A stretch of DNA of 6,690 bases from assembly GCA_019136395.1 (NCBI GenBank), contig JAGVUH010000020.1, positions 1 through 6,690 on the forward strand. The letters run 5' to 3'. Origin of the DNA: Gammaproteobacteria bacterium. GTDB lineage: Bacteria; Pseudomonadota; Gammaproteobacteria; Chromatiales; Chromatiaceae. Of the stretch, positions 1-6,690 are shown piece by piece; positions within the stretch are counted from its first letter, which is position 1; every line of letters starts with the position of its first letter. A model generated the notes under the pieces. That model ran no database searches. It was given only the letters and a program-made list of their open reading frames with translations, and was not told the DNA's origin. A program made the position numbers and the translations under genes.

Positions 1-260
1 TGGGCGGCGGGGATCGCCTCCCAGGCCTGGGCCAACCGGGCGGTTGGGATCTCCAGGTCCGCCGCGCTGGCGGGCTCCCAGCGGTCGAAGCGGCGGGTAT
101 AGTCCAGCAGGGCCGCGTCACCCCGAGCGCGCAGGTCGCGGATGATGGCGTCCACGGTCTCCTGGACCTGGGCGTCGGAGACGGACTCCCAGGCCAGCAG
201 GGCCTGAAGCTGGGCGGAAAAGTCCGCGTCGGTGGTGGAGAGTCGGCGAATGTCGGCCAT
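1..260 (-). CDS. hisD: Histidinol dehydrogenase, N-terminal part (cut by window edge)
   Basis: HisD performs the last two steps of histidine synthesis, the NAD-dependent oxidation of L-histidinol to L-histidine, in the cytoplasm as a zinc-dependent homodimer. Only the first 86 codons are in the window; the gene runs off the left edge with no stop. The protein begins MADIRRLSTTDADF and continues with a helical stretch containing VQETVDAIIRDLRARGDAAL and LLDYTRRFDRWEP. The RxRGDxALxxYTxxFD pattern is typical of the HisD N-terminus. The NAD- and zinc-binding parts lie outside the window. The ATG at 260 is supported by a good Shine-Dalgarno (GAGGT on the minus strand, plus positions 268-272) seven bases upstream. 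It lies downstream of hisG on the same strand, as expected for a his gene pair, but after a 132-bp spacer holding a decayed copy of its own 5' end. Confidence 0.93.
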   Translation of the reverse strand, partial: MADIRRLSTTDADFSAQLQALLAWESVSDAQVQETVDAIIRDLRARGDAALLDYTRRFDRWEPASAADLEIPTARLAQAWEAIPAA

Positions 261-296
261 GTGCCTTACCTCGATTGATCCTGAAAGGCTGGGAAA
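242..296 (-). repeat. Direct repeat, copy A (functional hisD ribosome-binding site and start)
   Basis: This 55-bp stretch matches 319-374 at about 80% identity with a 77-bp offset (36 of 44 positions match over 242-285 versus 319-362). On the minus strand it covers a leader, the GAGGTAAGG Shine-Dalgarno, the hisD ATG and its first six codons. It is the intact copy, because it holds the start codon in frame with the long hisD reading frame. Confidence 0.8.
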
Positions 297-318
297 CCAT
301 CCGCAGCGACGCTGGCGC

Positions 319-374
319 GTCGGCGAATATCAGCCTTATGCCTTACCTCATTGGATGCTGAATGGCCCGGGAAA
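319..374 (-). repeat. Direct repeat, copy B (decayed duplicate of hisD 5' end)
   Basis: This is the second copy of the hisD start region, in the hisG-hisD spacer. On the minus strand the ribosome-binding motif GAGGTAAGG is kept exactly, but the ATG is AAG. The following codons still read Ala-Asp-Ile-Arg-Arg, with synonymous third-base changes (GCC to GCT, GAC to GAT). The frame continues through the spacer and stops at a TAA inside the copy A leader, so no protein is expected. A 6-bp inverted repeat with a 4-base loop (307-312 with 317-322) lies just downstream of it in the reading direction. The copy may attract ribosomes without starting translation, but that is inference. Confidence 0.75.
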
Positions 375-423
375 GGTCCTGAATGGTGGAGACTATTCCC
401 GAATGGCCTGGGATTGATCCTGA
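357..423. repeat. Short decayed repeats around the hisG 3' end
   Basis: The hexamer gaatgg recurs at 360-365, 381-386 and 401-406, a spacing of 20-21 bp, in a shared context (ctgaatggcccggga at 358-372, cgaatggcctggga at 400-413). A 12-bp string, gattgatcctga, is present both here (412-423, inside the hisG 3' end) and at 273-284 in the hisD leader. The last codons of hisG and the spacer thus appear to derive from local tandem duplication. The copies are short and imperfect, so the unit boundaries are uncertain. Confidence 0.5.
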
Positions 424-1148
424 GCGGCCAGGCGCTCCCTCACCGCCGCGCGCAGGGCGGTGAGCAGGGCCATGACGCTGGCATGCTTCATCTTCCAGGC
501 GGCCTTGTTGACCACCAGCCGGGAGCTGATGTCGGCGATGTGCTCCAGGGGCACCAGGCCGTTGGCCTTGAGGGTGTTGCCGCTCTCGACCAGGTCGACG
601 ATGCCGTCCGCCAGCCCCACCAAGGGGGCCAGCTCCATGGAGCCATAGAGCTTGATGACCTCCACCTGCTGCCCCTTGGCGGCGAAGTGGCGCTCGGCGC
701 ACTTGACGTACTTGGTGGCGATACGCGGACGGGCACTGCCGCGGCCCTGGTCCCCCTCTTCCCGGCCCTCCCCCGCGCGGGGGGAGGGAGGTGAGGGAGC
801 CGTAACCGCGGCGTCCGCGGTAACCCGCGGCGGGAGTCCGGCCACCATCAGGCGGCAGCGGGCGATGCCCAGGTCCAGGGGCTCGTAGAGGCCCTCGCCG
901 CCATGTTCCAGCAACACGTCCTTGCCCGCCACCCCCAGGTCGGCGGCGCCGTACTGGACATAGGTGGGCACGTCGCTAGCGCGGACGATGATCAGTTTGA
1001 TGTTCGGCTGGTTGGTCGCCAGGATCAGCTTGCGGCTCGTCTCCGGATCCTCCAGGGCCGCGATGCCGGCATGGGCCAACAGCGGCAGGGTCTCCTTGAA
1101 GATCCGGCCCTTGGAGAGGGCGATGGTGAGGGGGTCGGCGAAGGCCAT
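393..1148 (-). CDS. hisG: ATP phosphoribosyltransferase, short form, with an inserted linker
   Basis: HisG joins ATP and PRPP to make phosphoribosyl-ATP, the committed and feedback-inhibited first step of histidine synthesis. The N-terminus [18 protein letters not shown], the segment [10 protein letters not shown], the RPRIATKYV motif and the PRPP-binding [13 protein letters not shown] (about residues 185-197) are all present. There is no C-terminal regulatory domain, so it is the short type, which in known cases works with HisZ; no hisZ is in this window. At 251 residues it is longer than the usual 200-230, because about 35 residues (about 105-139) of Pro/Gly/Arg/Glu-rich sequence replace a short loop just before RPRIATKY. 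I chose the ATG at 1148, with CGGAG upstream and [14 protein letters not shown] following. A TTG at 1166 overlapping the murA stop would add six residues. The gene starts 14 bases after murA. The tail QDQSQAIRE lies in local repeats. Confidence 0.93.
   Translation of the reverse strand: MAFADPLTIALSKGRIFKETLPLLAHAGIAALEDPETSRKLILATNQPNIKLIIVRASDVPTYVQYGAADLGVAGKDVLLEHGGEGLYEPLDLGIARCRLMVAGLPPRVTADAAVTAPSPPSPRAGEGREEGDQGRGSARPRIATKYVKCAERHFAAKGQQVEVIKLYGSMELAPLVGLADGIVDLVESGNTLKANGLVPLEHIADISSRLVVNKAAWKMKHASVMALLTALRAAVRERLAAQDQSQAIRE
732..836. repeat. GC-rich palindromic repeat inserted in frame in hisG
   Basis: Within hisG this stretch holds a perfect 9-bp inverted repeat (ccctccccc at 766-774, gggggaggg at 780-788, 5-base loop) flanked by purine-only and pyrimidine-only runs. 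Next to it is a second inverted repeat (accgcgg at 805-811, ccgcggt at 815-821). A direct repeat, gtaaccgcgg (802-811) and gtaacccgcgg (820-830), is also present. Read as protein it gives [19 protein letters not shown], unlike anything conserved in HisG. The CCCTCACC...CCCTCCCC/GGGGAGGG layout resembles the short palindromic repeats scattered between genes in many proteobacteria; that assignment is from memory. True element ends are not visible, since the replaced loop was probably about 10 residues long. Confidence 0.7.
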
Positions 1149-1162
1149 GGCCGGGCTCCGGG

Positions 1163-2612
<1,450 letters not shown>

Positions 2613-2909
2613 TCAGGCATCCGCCAGGGGCAGGAGCCGGCAGATTGTATAGGCGCAGCGGGCGGCCGCGGCGCTGGGCCAGGTCGATCCATTCCAGCAG
2701 CAAGGCCAGGCCGGCGCTGTTGGCCTCGTGGACCGCCGCCAGGTCGATCGCCAGGGGACCTTCCCCCGCCAGCATCCGCTCCCCATCCCGCAGCAGGGCG
2801 CGCACGGTCCCAAAATCGAGCACGCCCTCCAGGGCGAAACGCTCCCATGCCTGGGGTGGTACCCCGGGTTGCCCCCCCGCGGGACCCAGGGACCGGAGCC
2901 GGGCCTCGC

Positions 2910-3527
2910 TCACACCTCGCCCTTCTGGTTCATTTGCCCCAGGTGACGGATGAGGGCATCGATCCCGTCGCGGCGGATTTCGGTGTTGAAGCTGTCACGG
3001 TAGTTGGCGATGAGGCTGACGTTGTCGACGACCAGGTCATAGACCAGCCACTTGCCGTTCTTGTCGTACATCCGGTAATCGATGGGCACCGCGGGTCCGC
3101 CGCGTTCCCGCACCTCGGTGGGGACGGTGACCGTATTCTCCCGCTGACCGGGTTTCACCGGCAGGTAGCGGATGTCCTGACCCGAGTAATTGAGCAGGGC
3201 CTTGGCGTAGGTACGGATCAGCACCTCGCGGAAGCCATTGGTCAGGCCCTGGCGCTGGGCCGGGGTGGCGTCGCGCCAGTGCTTGCCGACCGCCTGCTGG
3301 GTAATCTTCTCGAAATCGAAATGGGGCACCACGATCTGGTCGACGAGCCCGAAGATCAGGCTTGGGTTGCGATCCACCTCCGCCCGCCGCTTTTCCAGGG
3401 TCGCGAGCATCTCCTGGCTGACCTCACGGACCAACTTGGCCGCCTGCTCATCCTGGGCCGCCAGGGCCGGGACACCCAGGAGCCCCCCGAGGAGAAGGGC
3501 GAAACTCAATAACCACCAACGTCTCAT
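2910..3527 (-). CDS. mlaC: MlaC/Ttg2D, periplasmic phospholipid-binding carrier
   Basis: MlaC shuttles phospholipid across the periplasm between the outer-membrane MlaA complex and the inner-membrane MlaFEDB complex. The 205-residue protein begins with a signal peptide: MRRWW, a hydrophobic stretch LLSFALLLGGLLGV, then PALAA with likely cleavage around residues 23-24. The mature part matches the family: FGLVDQIVVPHFDFEKITQQAVGKHWRDATPAQRQ, the FREVLIRTYAKAL helix, and VPIDYRMYDKNGKWLVYDLVVDNVSLIANYRDSF, ending in the IRRDGIDALIRHL helix. It is about the same length as E. coli MlaC (211). I chose the ATG at 3527 because AGGAAGG lies six bases upstream; a TTG at 3533 would add two residues. It begins two bases after the mlaD stop and overlaps the mlaB start, indicating tight translational coupling. 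Confidence 0.96.
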   Translation of the reverse strand: MRRWWLLSFALLLGGLLGVPALAAQDEQAAKLVREVSQEMLATLEKRRAEVDRNPSLIFGLVDQIVVPHFDFEKITQQAVGKHWRDATPAQRQGLTNGFREVLIRTYAKALLNYSGQDIRYLPVKPGQRENTVTVPTEVRERGGPAVPIDYRMYDKNGKWLVYDLVVDNVSLIANYRDSFNTEIRRDGIDALIRHLGQMNQKGEV

Positions 3528-3529
3528 GT

Positions 3530-3994
3530 TCAACCTTCCTCCGCCTTTTTGAAGAGAAACTGCCCGATCATCTGTTCGAGGACCAGGGCCGATTGAGTCT
3601 GTTCCAGCAGGCCGCCATCAACCAGGTTGACCTCGCTGCCGCCGGGGGATAGGGAAATGTATTGTTCGCCCAGCAGGCCCGCGGTGAAGATGCTGGCGAT
3701 GGTGTCCTCCGGGATCTGCCGGTAGCGGGGATCGATCCGCAGGGTCACCAGGGCCTCAAACCGCTTCTGATCGAAGTCGATGGCCTCCACCCGCCCCACC
3801 CGTACCCCGGCGATGGTCACCGGGGCCCGCACTTTGAGACTACCGACGTTCTCGAAGCGGGCCTGGAGGCGATACCCATCCCCCCCGACGTCGGCGCTGA
3901 GGTTGCTCACCTCCATGGCCAGAAAAAAGAGGGCGAGGAAGCCGGCCGCCATGAAGGCCCCCACCAGGATCTCAAGGGTACGTAAACGGGGCAT
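3530..3994 (-). CDS. mlaD: MlaD, MCE-domain subunit of the Mla transporter
   Basis: MlaD forms a hexameric ring on the periplasmic face of the inner membrane through which lipid passes between MlaE and MlaC. At 154 residues it is shorter than E. coli MlaD (183); the missing part is the C-terminal tail. Residues about 8-28 (EILVGAFMAAGFLALFFLAM) form one transmembrane helix. The MCE domain follows (about 38-117), with YRLQARFENVGSLKVRAPV, the hallmark VTIAGVRVGRVEAI and the loop IFTAGLLGEQYISLSPGG. After it comes a hydrophobic helix (ALVLEQMIGQFLF, about 136-148), which in the family lines the central pore. The ATG at 3994 lies three bases after the mlaE stop, with GGAG in the mlaE 3' end as ribosome-binding site. 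Confidence 0.96.
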   Translation of the reverse strand: MPRLRTLEILVGAFMAAGFLALFFLAMEVSNLSADVGGDGYRLQARFENVGSLKVRAPVTIAGVRVGRVEAIDFDQKRFEALVTLRIDPRYRQIPEDTIASIFTAGLLGEQYISLSPGGSEVNLVDGGLLEQTQSALVLEQMIGQFLFKKAEEG

Positions 3995-3997
3995 GTC

Positions 3998-4777
3998 CTA
4001 GTCTCCGAACATCAGGGCCGTCAATACAAAGTCCAGGCCAAGCACCGCCAGGGCCGAATGCACCACGGTGCGGGTGGTGGCGCGGCTCACCCCCTCGGAG
4101 GTGGGCGTGGCGTCATGACCCTCGAACAGGGCGATCCAGGTCACCACCCAGCCGAAGACCAGACTCTTGATCACGCCATTGACGATGTCCTCGCGGAAGT
4201 CGATCTTGTTCTGCATCTGGCTCCAGAAGGCACCCTCGTCCACCCCCAGCAGGCCGACGCCGACGAACCAGCCGCCCATGACCCCCACGGCGCTGAACAG
4301 GGCGGCAAGCAGGGGCATGGACACCAGGCCACCAAAAAAGCGCGGGGTGAGGATGCGCTTGACCGGGTCGACGGCCATCATCTCCAGGCCGGAAAGCTGC
4401 TCGGTGGCCTTCATCAGGCCAATCTCGGCGGTCAAGGCCGAACCGGCGCGTCCCGCCACCAGCAGGGCGGTGACCACGGGGCCCAGCTCGCGCACCAGGG
4501 AGGCGGCGACCATGACCCCCAGGCTCTCGGCGGCGCCAAACTGGGACAGGACATAGTGGCCCTGGAGGCTCAGGACCATGCCGACGAAGAGCCCGGAGAC
4601 GACGATGATCAGGACCGAGAGCACGCCGATGTTGTAGATCTGGGCCAACAACAGGCGGGGCCGCGCCGCCAGACTGGCCGACCCGCCGAGGATGGCGAGC
4701 AGCAACAGATGGCCGCGGCCGATGCGGGCCAGGGCATGGAGACCAAGTCGGCCCAGGCGGGCGAGGCTCTCAAGCAT
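3998..4777 (-). CDS. mlaE: MlaE, permease subunit of the Mla transporter
   Basis: MlaE is the dimeric inner-membrane permease of MlaFEDB. The 259-residue protein has an N-terminal amphipathic segment ([22 protein letters not shown]) and several hydrophobic helices, including [20 protein letters not shown] and the closing [14 protein letters not shown]. The signature segment [36 protein letters not shown] begins near residue 93 and is followed by [15 protein letters not shown]; both are diagnostic of the family. Length matches E. coli MlaE (260). I chose the ATG at 4777 because it gives the family's usual N-terminus. A GTG at 4843 in the same frame would add 22 Arg/Pro/Gly-rich residues that look non-native. 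The Shine-Dalgarno is poor. The gene begins 158 bp after mlaF, an unusual gap in an otherwise compact operon. Confidence 0.96.
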   Translation of the reverse strand: MLESLARLGRLGLHALARIGRGHLLLLAILGGSASLAARPRLLLAQIYNIGVLSVLIIVVSGLFVGMVLSLQGHYVLSQFGAAESLGVMVAASLVRELGPVVTALLVAGRAGSALTAEIGLMKATEQLSGLEMMAVDPVKRILTPRFFGGLVSMPLLAALFSAVGVMGGWFVGVGLLGVDEGAFWSQMQNKIDFREDIVNGVIKSLVFGWVVTWIALFEGHDATPTSEGVSRATTRTVVHSALAVLGLDFVLTALMFGD

Positions 4778-4935
4778 GGCCAGGCCTGACCGCCGCCGCG
4801 AGCGGACCGCCCCGGGTTTTGAGCGCCCAGGTCCGGAAAGCACTAGGGACCGGACCGGGCACCGTCTGGCGCCTGAACGGCACCCCGGGCGGGGGCGCCT
4901 CGGGCGGGGATGGCGACTGACGCCACGACACGGTT
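4778..4935 (-). other. 158-bp non-coding gap between mlaF and mlaE
   Basis: No credible gene is visible here. The stretch is very GC-rich. It contains a 7-bp inverted repeat with a 13-base loop (ggtccgg 4830-4836, ccggacc 4850-4856) and a direct repeat, cgggcgggg (4886-4894 and 4901-4909). No T-run follows the hairpin in the transcribed direction, so it does not look like an intrinsic terminator. One minus-strand frame is open across it, but its composition resembles random GC-rich DNA. Confidence 0.55.
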
Positions 4936-5823
4936 TCAGGCCCCATGGGTTGCCAGGTTAGCCTCAAGCAGATCCCCCGCCAGGGCGGGGGCCGGGTAGT
5001 GGAAGTGGACAGGCCCATCGGGCAGCCCCTCCAGGAACTGGGTCAGCCATTCCGAGGGGTTGGCGCGGATCTCGGCGGGGGTACCGCGGGCCATGACCTG
5101 ACCACCGGCGATGACGTAGAGATAATCGGCGATGGCCAGGGTGTCGGCCACGTCATGGGAGACGACGATGCTGGTGAGACGGCTGGCGTCGTTGAGGCGG
5201 CGGATTAGATTGACCAGCACCCCCATGGAGATGGGGTCCTGGCCGGTGAAGGGCTCGTCGTAGAGGATCATCATCGGATCGAGGGCGATGGCCCGGGCCA
5301 GGGCCACGCGCCGGGCCATGCCCCCGGAGAGCTCGCTCGGCATCAGGTCCCTGGCACCCCGCAGACCCACGGCTTCGAGCTTGATCAGGACCAGTTTACG
5401 GATCATGGACTCCGGCAGGGCGGTGTGCTCGCGCAGGGGAAAGGCGACGTTGTCGAAAACGCTGAGATCGGTGAGCAGGGCGCCACTCTGGAAAAGCATG
5501 CCCATGCGGGTGCGCAAGCGGAACAGTTCGGCCTTGGACAGGGCATGGACATCCTGGCCATCGACCTCGACATGGCCGGCATCCGGGCGCAACTGACCCC
5601 CGATGAGCTTGAGCAGGGTGGTCTTGCCGGTGCCACTGGGGCCCATGACCGCAGTCACCTTGCCCCGCGGCAGATCGAGATCGACGCCATCGAAGATCTT
5701 GCGGCCACCATGACTGAAGACCAGTCCCCGGACGCGCACCAGCACATCGTCGCCGGCTTCGTCCAATCGCCCGCCAGACAAGGTTCCGGCCCCGCTGGGA
5801 TCGCGAGGGCGATGAGGTTCCAT
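4936..5823 (-). CDS. mlaF: MlaF, ATPase subunit of the Mla transporter
   Basis: MlaF is the cytoplasmic ABC ATPase that powers phospholipid movement by MlaFEDB. All nucleotide-binding elements are present, numbered from the ATG at 5823: Walker [10 protein letters not shown] (about 61-69), Q-loop [24 protein letters not shown] with Gln112, signature [15 protein letters not shown] (about 164-178), Walker [14 protein letters not shown] with Glu190, and the H-loop His223 in VVSHDV. The C-terminus continues past the ATPase fold with [16 protein letters not shown], like the extension in E. coli MlaF that packs on the neighbouring MlaF and MlaB. At 295 residues it is longer than E. coli MlaF (269), through an N-terminal stretch of about 25 residues and a slightly longer tail. 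A GTG at 5844 could add seven residues; the ATG is preferred, although neither has a strong Shine-Dalgarno. It is the first gene of the operon. Confidence 0.96.
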   Translation of the reverse strand: MEPHRPRDPSGAGTLSGGRLDEAGDDVLVRVRGLVFSHGGRKIFDGVDLDLPRGKVTAVMGPSGTGKTTLLKLIGGQLRPDAGHVEVDGQDVHALSKAELFRLRTRMGMLFQSGALLTDLSVFDNVAFPLREHTALPESMIRKLVLIKLEAVGLRGARDLMPSELSGGMARRVALARAIALDPMMILYDEPFTGQDPISMGVLVNLIRRLNDASRLTSIVVSHDVADTLAIADYLYVIAGGQVMARGTPAEIRANPSEWLTQFLEGLPDGPVHFHYPAPALAGDLLEANLATHGA

Positions 5824-5865
5824 GTACCCGAATTGACCCTGCACGGATGTTTACAAAAGAGGCGA

Positions 5866-5895
5866 ATTGTCCGCCTTGGGCGGCACGATCGTCAA
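5866..5895 (-). promoter_or_regulatory. Predicted sigma70 promoter for the mla operon
   Basis: On the minus strand TTGACG (plus 5890-5895) is followed after 18 bp by GACAAT (plus 5866-5871). The -35 box matches consensus at 5 of 6 positions and the -10 box at 4 of 6. Transcription would start near 5859, leaving a leader of about 36 bases before the mlaF ATG. The spacer carries a 5-bp inverted repeat (ccgcc 5871-5875, ggcgg 5879-5883). This is a sequence match only. Confidence 0.5.
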
Positions 5896-5927
5896 GCCAC
5901 GCCCAGCCACGCCCGGCCGATCGGCCG
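5895..5927. promoter_or_regulatory. Tandem 10-bp repeat plus 14-bp palindrome between divergent promoters
   Basis: The 10-mer agccacgccc occurs twice in tandem (5895-5904 and 5905-5914), one helical turn apart. It runs directly into the perfect palindrome cggccgatcggccg (5914-5927). The block lies just upstream of the predicted mlaF -35 box, in the non-coding region shared with kdsD. Its place and symmetry suit a regulator-binding site, but I cannot assign a regulator, and CG-rich palindromes arise by chance in such DNA. Confidence 0.35.
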
Positions 5928-5982
5928 CTGCGGTAACATCACCCGCCAAGCCCCGTCCGGTATTCCCCGGGTCCCGCCGCCC

Positions 5983-6010
5983 TTGCATGCCCCTGACGCC
6001 TCTGTACAAT
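5983..6010 (+). promoter_or_regulatory. Predicted sigma70 promoter for kdsD
   Basis: TTGCAT (5983-5988) and TACAAT (6005-6010) are separated by 16 bp; the -10 box matches consensus at 5 of 6 positions. The expected start point, near 6017, is only a base or two before the ATG at 6019. Transcripts from it would be nearly leaderless for that start codon, or would have a leader of about 50 bases if translation starts at the ATG at 6067. Confidence 0.45.
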
Positions 6011-6018
6011 CCCTCGCC

Positions 6019-6690
6019 ATGGCAACAACAGCGCCCATCACCGCCGATCCCGATCACGCCGAGCGGATGCGCGCCCTGGGGCGGGCGGTATTGGAGACGG
6101 AGGCCCAGGCCATCCTTGCCCTGGCGGCGCGCCTGGACGCGGATTTCGCCCGCGCCTGTGATTACCTGCTGGGCTGCCGGGGGCGCATCGTCGTGCTCGG
6201 CATGGGCAAGTCCGGACACATCGCTGGCAAGATCGCCGCCACCCTGGCCAGCACCGGCAGTCCGGCCTTCTTCGTCCACCCTGGCGAGGCCAGTCATGGC
6301 GACCTGGGCATGATCACGGCGGATGACGTGGTCCTGGCCTTGTCCAATTCCGGGGAGACCGAGGAGATCCTCCTCATCCTGCCCCTGATCAAGCGCCTCG
6401 GGGTGCCCCTGATCGGGCTGACCGGCAACCCGCGCTCGACCTTGGCGCGCGGCGCCGACGTCAACCTCGACGTCAGCGTCACCCAGGAGGCCTGCCCTCT
6501 GGGCCTGGCCCCCACCGCCAGCACCACGGCGGCCCTGGCCATGGGCGATGCCCTGGCCGTGGCCCTGCTCGAACGGCGCGGCTTCACCCGGGACGATTTC
6601 GCCCGCTCCCATCCCGCCGGCACCCTCGGCCGGCGCCTGCTGCTGCATGTCGCCGACATCATGCACCGGGACGCGGAGATTCCCCAAGTA
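6019..6690 (+). CDS. kdsD: Arabinose-5-phosphate isomerase, N-terminal part (cut by window edge)
   Basis: KdsD converts ribulose 5-phosphate to arabinose 5-phosphate, the precursor of the Kdo sugar in lipopolysaccharide. The 224 codons present cover the whole SIS domain, with VVLGMGKSGHIAGKIAATLA, FFVHPGEASHGDLGM, LALSNSGETEEI, ACPLGLAPTASTTAALAMGD and DFARSHPAGTLGRRLL. The next piece, VADIMHRDAEIPQV, is the beginning of the CBS pair, cut by the right edge. Active-site residues of E. coli KdsD (Lys59, His88, Glu111, His193) correspond to Lys64, His93, Glu116 and His198, a constant offset of five, so the enzyme should be active. The ATG at 6019 has no Shine-Dalgarno; an ATG at 6067 with GAGCGG before it would remove 16 poorly conserved residues. 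It diverges from the mla operon. In E. coli kdsD is also next to mla, but with yrbG between; no yrbG is seen here. Confidence 0.96.
   Translation, partial: MATTAPITADPDHAERMRALGRAVLETEAQAILALAARLDADFARACDYLLGCRGRIVVLGMGKSGHIAGKIAATLASTGSPAFFVHPGEASHGDLGMITADDVVLALSNSGETEEILLILPLIKRLGVPLIGLTGNPRSTLARGADVNLDVSVTQEACPLGLAPTASTTAALAMGDALAVALLERRGFTRDDFARSHPAGTLGRRLLLHVADIMHRDAEIPQV

Noticed and set aside
307..322. Hairpin in the hisG-hisD spacer as a terminator or attenuator
   Set aside because: The stem is only 6 bp, with no T-run and no His-codon-rich leader peptide nearby.
766..788. Hairpin at 766-788 as an intrinsic terminator
   Set aside because: It lies inside the hisG reading frame and has no T-run in either direction. 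A repeat-derived insertion explains it better.
4058..4789. Plus-strand open frame of 243 codons opposite mlaE
   Set aside because: It is antisense to a clearly conserved permease; the product is His/Gln/Gly-rich with no domain.
4778..4843. GTG at 4843 as the start of mlaE
   Set aside because: It would add 22 Arg/Pro/Gly-rich residues not expected in MlaE; the ATG at 4777 gives the family-typical length and N-terminus.
5851..6687. Minus-strand open frame of 278 codons opposite kdsD
   Set aside because: The plus strand carries a complete SIS domain with all KdsD active-site residues. The antisense product is low-complexity Gly/Gln/Ala-rich.

Overview
The window is GC-rich (by eye about two-thirds G+C) and every gene is a core gammaproteobacterial gene. 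A divergent kdsD, the five mla genes, murA and then hisG-hisD fit a gammaproteobacterium. I suspect a purple-sulfur-bacterium-like (Chromatiales) relative from the murA-hisG-hisD linkage, but the window alone does not prove this.

Layout. Eight genes read leftward on the minus strand, from right to left: mlaF (5823-4936), mlaE (4777-3998), mlaD (3994-3530), mlaC (3527-2910), mlaB (2913-2449), murA (2419-1163), hisG (1148-393) and the 5' part of hisD (260 to the left edge). kdsD starts at 6019 on the plus strand and runs off the right edge. Between mlaF and kdsD lies a divergent promoter region of about 195 bp with sigma70-like boxes for both directions, a perfect 10-bp tandem repeat and a 14-bp palindrome.

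Function. MlaFEDB is the inner-membrane ABC complex and MlaC the periplasmic carrier of the Mla phospholipid transport system, which keeps the outer membrane asymmetric. MurA makes the first committed peptidoglycan precursor. KdsD makes arabinose 5-phosphate for the Kdo sugar of lipopolysaccharide. Most of the window therefore serves the cell envelope. hisG and hisD (first and last steps of histidine synthesis) follow murA on the same strand and may share its transcript.

Oddities. This is not a new defence or mobile system; the interest is in small-scale genome change inside core genes. (1) hisG carries about 35 residues of low-complexity Pro/Arg/Gly/Glu linker, encoded by a GC-rich palindromic repeat that keeps the frame. 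(2) The ribosome-binding site and first codons of hisD are duplicated 77 bp upstream in a decayed copy that has lost its ATG. (3) mlaB appears frameshifted near the end of its STAS domain, and the BolA-family gene (ibaG) that lies between mlaB and murA in E. coli is not recognisable. (4) mlaF and mlaE are separated by an unexpected 158-bp gap.
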